Positions 5,329 to 9,793 of a stretch of DNA of 9,793 nucleotides are shown here, piece after piece. Made by a program: the position numbers and the translations under genes. Every line of letters starts with the position of its first letter. The stretch's first letter is position 1. The DNA comes from an uncultured Ignavibacteria bacterium (GTDB lineage Bacteria > Bacteroidota > Ignavibacteria > Kapaibacteriales > UBA2268). A model generated the notes under the pieces. It was given only the letters and a program-made list of their open reading frames with translations. It ran no database searches and was not told the DNA's origin. The stretch covers positions 1 through 9,793 of the forward strand of contig CAIWET010000407.1 of assembly GCA_903911805.1 (NCBI GenBank), given 5' to 3'.

Positions 5329-8300
5329 CTACCAAATACCACCAAATTGGAACTTCACTTCCCATTCTTTTTGGTTTGTATTAATGGTATTTACATTGTT
5401 TGTTTGTTTAGTTAACTGGATAATGATATTATTTAATAACTCAGGATGCAAAACATATGGCAAAGGAATATCAATACTAAATTCGTTACTATTATTAAAA
5501 TCACTCATTGTTCCCCCAACTCTCCATACAATATTTCCCAAAAGCTGGCCACTTACTTTTAATTTTGCTTTGTCCCAACTTCCACCAGATAAATCAATAT
5601 CTGCACTCTGGACAACACCTGTACCCTGTAAAAGCTGAGTAAAAGATTGAGATAACAAATTAGACAACCCTGAAGTTCCCAAGTCTGCAGCAGGATTAAA
5701 CCCTGTTGTTGAGGAATCAACTAATTCTGTTCTTGTTCTTCCAAAGGCAATCAATAACATTGCATCTTGTAAAATTCGGGTAGAATCACCTTTTGCTTGC
5801 TCTCCCTCAAGCCAATAATCAAATCTAATATTTGGTTTTTCTCGATTGCCAGTTATATACATCTTTACTAAAAAATTTCTTTGAGAATTTTTCAAAGTTG
5901 ATTGACCAGAATATTCTGCTACCAAATCCAAACCTGGATTATCTAAAGCACCTGTAGGAAAGTTTACACTACCAGTAGTTTTAAAAGTTTTATAAAAGCT
6001 ATTTAATGTTGAACCATCTTTTACCACTAACTTACCATTTAATAATCTATCTTTAGTATACCTGTTATAAGTATAATGTAATGGAACATTTTTATTCTGT
6101 GTTTCGATTTCAGTATTTAGTTTACCAATTACTCCTAAGTCCATATTGACAATAAAGCGATTCATTATTTTTATCCATAAATCGTAATTAATCAAATCTG
6201 CAAAACTAGTTTCTAATTTTCTTTTTGAAATTGGGGCTATTGAATCATTCTTAATTGCTTGAACTTTATAGTCATTTCCAATTCTTTCATATTTTACTCT
6301 TGTTTTAATTTTTGTGGAAGATTCAGTCTGAGGTAAGTTCAAATTAGCATAAATTACATTAACATCGCCATCAAGATTAGGCTCTGTCAGTGTACCGTGA
6401 AATCTGATAGGTTTTACTCCGCTACCTATTATAAAATCTCCATAGATGTCAGGTAAGGATTTTTGAGAATTATTATTCAAAACCATAAATTCTTTTGCTT
6501 TTACATTAAAGTCGAAATAGTTTGGAATAAAATTATCCATTTTAATACTTCCATAAACATTCGCTTGACCATTTGGCAAGTCTGATTGCTTATTTTTTAA
6601 AGTTATTGATTTAATATCAATACTATCCTTAATTACATCAATTTTGCCAGAAATATCATAATTCAAATTTGTTGGTTCGAGATTAAAAGAACCATTTTCG
6701 ATATTTAACGAACCTTTATAATCAATTTTATCCGGCAAAAAGCCAAATAAATCAATTTTCGAATTGAGTTTGCCTTTAAAATCTTTGATAGCAGGTATTA
6801 ATCCATTTGAAATTTCCAAAGGAAAGTCATTCAAGCTGACTTGAGCATTAATCTGTTTATCTGGAAAAAACCTTTCTTTAATTGACTTTAAAGACAAATC
6901 TATTGGAAATTCTTTCACATCAATTTTTATTTCGGATTTATCCTTAATAATAAAATCTGTATTACCTAAAATATTTAAATTTGAATATCGATAATTATTT
7001 GAAGCTTTTTCAATTTTTACGTTGTTAATTACTAAATCTTTAAAAGCTAAATCAAATCTTATGTCAGGATTATTAAATGAACCTCTTAATCTTAAACTCA
7101 ATGAATCAAGAATTCCTTCAATATTTTCTAAGAATTGAACAGAATTTGCTGGTACAAAAGAAGAAATTTGATTTAATGGAAATTTATAAATTGTTAAACC
7201 AATTCTGTTTGAATCATTGTTTGCTAATAAACCTCGAATTCGAATGCTTTCTGCACCCTTTCTGTCCAAAATAAAAGACCTAACCCTAAAGCCATTTTTG
7301 GATATTTCAGAGTTAATAGCACCCTTATTATTCCATTCAAACCTTTTTTCATATATTAATTTTGTTGAATCAATAATAATATTTAATTTAGTTGTATCGA
7401 AATTCAGACTGCCAAGAGCAGCAATACTAAAAATATCATTAATTTTGGCTTTTGTTCTAAACTGAGCTGTATCATTTTTATAATTAATACTCAATCCAGG
7501 ATCATTTATAATCAAATTATTCAAATCAATTTTATTGCTATCGCCAATAATGCTTAATTTTAGATCAGTTAATTTGGGTAATGAATCGATTAAAGGTAAA
7601 TTTAATGAAGAAGAAATAATTAATGGTAAATCAGATGGCAATATTTGAAAATTAAAAGAATCTTTTTTAATACTCAATTCATCAATTTTTAATTTATTTA
7701 AATCAAATGAAGTATTATTTTCCGTAGATTTTAAAGATAAATCCAAATCTGCTTCAACGTGAAGCTTCAAATCTCCCAAAAAAGGTGTAATTGGTGATAA
7801 ATCTAAAATTTGAGCTTTAATATTAATTTCTGCGGGAATATATTTAGAATTTTTCTTTAAATGAACAACATTATTTGTTGAATCAAAATCAGGAGAAATT
7901 GAATTTATTTTTTTATTAATGTAATCTACTAAATACTTTCCTTGATTTTCACCTAAAGCTACTAAATTATCAATATCATAATTTCCATTTATGTTTAATT
8001 TCAAAAATTTGGAATCAAATCTAAAATCTCTAAATTTTTCTTCTGTTTTCAAATCCATATCAAAATTAAATGGGAATAAAGAGCGATCAGAAAAATCACA
8101 CTCCTGCATTTTGGTTTGACAATTCAAATTAATTCTATTGAGTAAAAAATTACTACCAGATAATACTATATCTCCTTTAAAATTAACTGGTAATGTGCTT
8201 TGCTTAAGAAACTCTGCTAAATTTATCCTATTTATAGAAATATTAAATTTATAATCTGGATTTTTAATAAATGGGTTAATATATCCATTAATTTTTAAAT

Positions 8301-9793
8301 ATTTATCATTATCATTCAATGTATATAAACTGTCACTAAATTTATTTTGTTTTACAACAAAAGTATCAATTTGAATATTACCATTAGTAATTTTTGTTTT
8401 AATTTTTAAATCAGAAAAGGAATAATCCATAATAGAACCAGCATCTACATTTAAATATAAATCAGTTTGCATATTTTTAGGATTGAACTCCTTACCTTTT
8501 ATAATCGCAATACCACTTAAATCACTTGATATTCCTGAATTTCGTATAATAGTAGATAAATTCATTTTTTGCATTTTCAAATTTGCAAAATACCAATTTG
8601 GAGAACTGAATTTCAATCCAGCATCACCTTCAACAGCTCCTACTTTCGTTGAATTAACTTTGAAATCTACATAAGCTGAATCATAACTTCCTATTACGTG
8701 ACAATCAATTTCAGTATTTCCAAATTCCGGTATATTTTCTAATTTAATATCTTTAAGAATTCTTGTTAAGTCTATATCATTAACAATTGAATTATAAATA
8801 TTTACATCATATTTAGCCAAGTCAGTATCAATGATTTTTACTAATCTACCTTTCAATTTTAAATCGGTATTTCTTGTTTTATAATTTAAGTAATTTACTT
8901 TAAGATCTTCAAGAGTTCCGTGAATATTAGCATTTATAGTATATGTTTCACCTAAATTAAGAGGAATTTTAGCAAATTTTTGAACAAATTTTGGATTAAT
9001 TTCCTCACCCTTCAAATCAAATGTGTAAAGAAAGTTCCTTAATTCCTTATCACCAATTGAAGAAAATACATTCATTGAATCTACTCTTAAATTAGCTCTT
9101 AGTAAGTGATTTGGAGCAATAATCAGTAAAGAATCTAATCTAGCCCCACCACGATTAATTCCAGCATTTGCAGTTAATTTCTCGCAAATTGTATTAGTAA
9201 CAATTTCATTAAATGACAAGTTCTTAATAACTGAACTTATATCAGGACCGTTCAAATTGGCAAATGCAGATAAATGAATATTTAATTTACCAAGTTGCAT
9301 ATTCGAATAATCTATTATTCCATCTGTACGGTGAGTATTATTTGAATCAATCAGGTAAAAGCTTGAATTTACTAAATTTAAGTCATTTAACTTAATAAAG
9401 AAATCTGTTGGAGGTTTGGGTGGATCTTGTGATTTTTCAGATGGATTAGCAATTTTATTAACATTCCAATTTTTATCAAATCTATTTCTAAGTACTTTTA
9501 ATCTAATATTATCCAATTCAATTTTATTTACGATAATTGTATCTGAAAATAATGATTTTATTGATACATCTATCATAATTTTATCACCAGAAATAACTGT
9601 ATCGCCATCAGCAAATAATTTTAATTTTTCAATTTCAATTCTATCCCAATTTTTAAAAGCAAAATCATCAAAATCAATTTTTCCTTGTAATTGAGAATTT
9701 ACAATTTTTATTATTACATAATTTAATTGCTGTCTTATAGGTTTTATTTGGTAATGCCCTATATTGTCATCCTGGTATTGAACATTGCTGGAC
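5329..9793 (-). CDS. tamB: TamB-family translocation/assembly protein, 5' end outside window
   Basis: The frame is open from the stop (5329-5331) to the window edge, giving 1487 residues. The Met at 9574-9576 is internal (residue 73), because AsmA-like sequence such as LQGKIDFDDFAF and WDRIEIEKLKLFADGDTVIS continues upstream without a stop. The N-terminal membrane anchor must lie beyond 9793. The bulk is a long series of short amphipathic beta strands with repeated 'hydrophobic-x-hydrophobic ... G' phrasing, consistent with the beta-taco groove of AsmA/TamB proteins. The TamB (DUF490) domain occupies about residues 1085-1487, with SVNFPTGALDNPGLDLVAEY, LLIAFGRTRTEL, LSNLLSQSF and SGQLLGNIVWRVGG, ending in a strand closed by Trp. 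Family members span the periplasm and move phospholipids between membranes or, with TamA, help insert outer-membrane proteins. No tamA or bamA lies in the window; it could be upstream of 9793. It is convergent with mltG, 25 bp apart. Family is certain, exact role is not. Confidence 0.92.
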   Translation of the reverse strand, partial: SSNVQYQDDNIGHYQIKPIRQQLNYVIIKIVNSQLQGKIDFDDFAFKNWDRIEIEKLKLFADGDTVISGDKIMIDVSIKSLFSDTIIVNKIELDNIRLKVLRNRFDKNWNVNKIANPSEKSQDPPKPPTDFFIKLNDLNLVNSSFYLIDSNNTHRTDGIIDYSNMQLGKLNIHLSAFANLNGPDISSVIKNLSFNEIVTNTICEKLTANAGINRGGARLDSLLIIAPNHLLRANLRVDSMNVFSSIGDKELRNFLYTFDLKGEEINPKFVQKFAKIPLNLGETYTINANIHGTLEDLKVNYLNYKTRNTDLKLKGRLVKIIDTDLAKYDVNIYNSIVNDIDLTRILKDIKLENIPEFGNTEIDCHVIGSYDSAYVDFKVNSTKVGAVEGDAGLKFSSPNWYFANLKMQKMNLSTIIRNSGISSDLSGIAIIKGKEFNPKNMQTDLYLNVDAGSIMDYSFSDLKIKTKITNGNIQIDTFVVKQNKFSDSLYTLNDNDKYLKINGYINPFIKNPDYKFNISINRINLAEFLKQSTLPVNFKGDIVLSGSNFLLNRINLNCQTKMQECDFSDRSLFPFNFDMDLKTEEKFRDFRFDSKFLKLNINGNYDIDNLVALGENQGKYLVDYINKKINSISPDFDSTNNVVHLKKNSKYIPAEINIKAQILDLSPITPFLGDLKLHVEADLDLSLKSTENNTSFDLNKLKIDELSIKKDSFNFQILPSDLPLIISSSLNLPLIDSLPKLTDLKLSIIGDSNKIDLNNLIINDPGLSINYKNDTAQFRTKAKINDIFSIAALGSLNFDTTKLNIIIDSTKLIYEKRFEWNNKGAINSEISKNGFRVRSFILDRKGAESIRIRGLLANNDSNRIGLTIYKFPLNQISSFVPANSVQFLENIEGILDSLSLRLRGSFNNPDIRFDLAFKDLVINNVKIEKASNNYRYSNLNILGNTDFIIKDKSEIKIDVKEFPIDLSLKSIKERFFPDKQINAQVSLNDFPLEISNGLIPAIKDFKGKLNSKIDLFGFLPDKIDYKGSLNIENGSFNLEPTNLNYDISGKIDVIKDSIDIKSITLKNKQSDLPNGQANVYGSIKMDNFIPNYFDFNVKAKEFMVLNNNSQKSLPDIYGDFIIGSGVKPIRFHGTLTEPNLDGDVNVIYANLNLPQTESSTKIKTRVKYERIGNDYKVQAIKNDSIAPISKRKLETSFADLINYDLWIKIMNRFIVNMDLGVIGKLNTEIETQNKNVPLHYTYNRYTKDRLLNGKLVVKDGSTLNSFYKTFKTTGSVNFPTGALDNPGLDLVAEYSGQSTLKNSQRNFLVKMYITGNREKPNIRFDYWLEGEQAKGDSTRILQDAMLLIAFGRTRTELVDSSTTGFNPAADLGTSGLSNLLSQSFTQLLQGTGVVQSADIDLSGGSWDKAKLKVSGQLLGNIVWRVGGTMSDFNNSNEFSIDIPLPYVLHPELLNNIIIQLTKQTNNVNTINTNQKEWEVKFQFGGIW

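Noticed and set aside
5384..9694. Several plus-strand open frames of 60-90 codons opposite the TamB gene (for example 7217-7465 and 9416-9694)
   Set aside because: They are antisense to an unmistakable long coding region, have no start signals and show no recognisable protein character; the A/T-rich code of tamB leaves open frames on the other strand.

Overview
The window comes from a strongly AT-rich (low-GC) Gram-negative chromosome. Diderm genes dominate it: an outer-membrane beta-barrel, a periplasmic L,D-transpeptidase, the MltG transglycosylase and a very large TamB-type protein. The TamB form, the dihydroorotate-dehydrogenase-like protein and the general lack of Shine-Dalgarno sequences (only the first gene has a clear one) suggest the Bacteroidota/Chlorobiota (FCB) group, perhaps an Ignavibacteria- or Kapabacteria-like lineage. 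That placement is inference and no marker gene is present to test it.

Layout, left to right. (1) 63-824, plus: a secreted outer-membrane barrel of unknown role, ending in its own hairpin terminator. (2) 801-1673, minus: a YkuD-type L,D-transpeptidase, convergent with and overlapping the barrel gene by 24 bp. (3) 1674-1808: a 135-bp AT-rich divergent intergenic region holding a 16-codon signal-peptide-like micro-ORF. (4) 1809-2795, plus: an FMN-type dihydroorotate-dehydrogenase-like protein lacking the usual catalytic loop, followed by a perfect 13-bp hairpin. (5) 2897-4291 and 4263-5303, plus: a soluble multi-PAS protein whose end overlaps the start of mltG by 29 bp, so the two are probably one operon. 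(6) 5329-9793, minus: the C-terminal 1487 residues of a TamB/AsmA-like protein, open at the window edge and convergent with mltG across 25 bp.

Most of the window is envelope housekeeping. The L,D-transpeptidase and MltG act on peptidoglycan, TamB on transport between inner and outer membrane, and the barrel sits in the outer membrane. No tRNA, rRNA, insertion sequence, CRISPR array or phage gene is visible, and I see no clear new multi-gene system. The best leads are: a probable one-base frameshift that carries the L,D-transpeptidase reading frame through its own terminator and into the neighbouring gene; the coupled PAS-mltG pair; and the dihydroorotate-dehydrogenase-like enzyme without its catalytic cysteine or serine.
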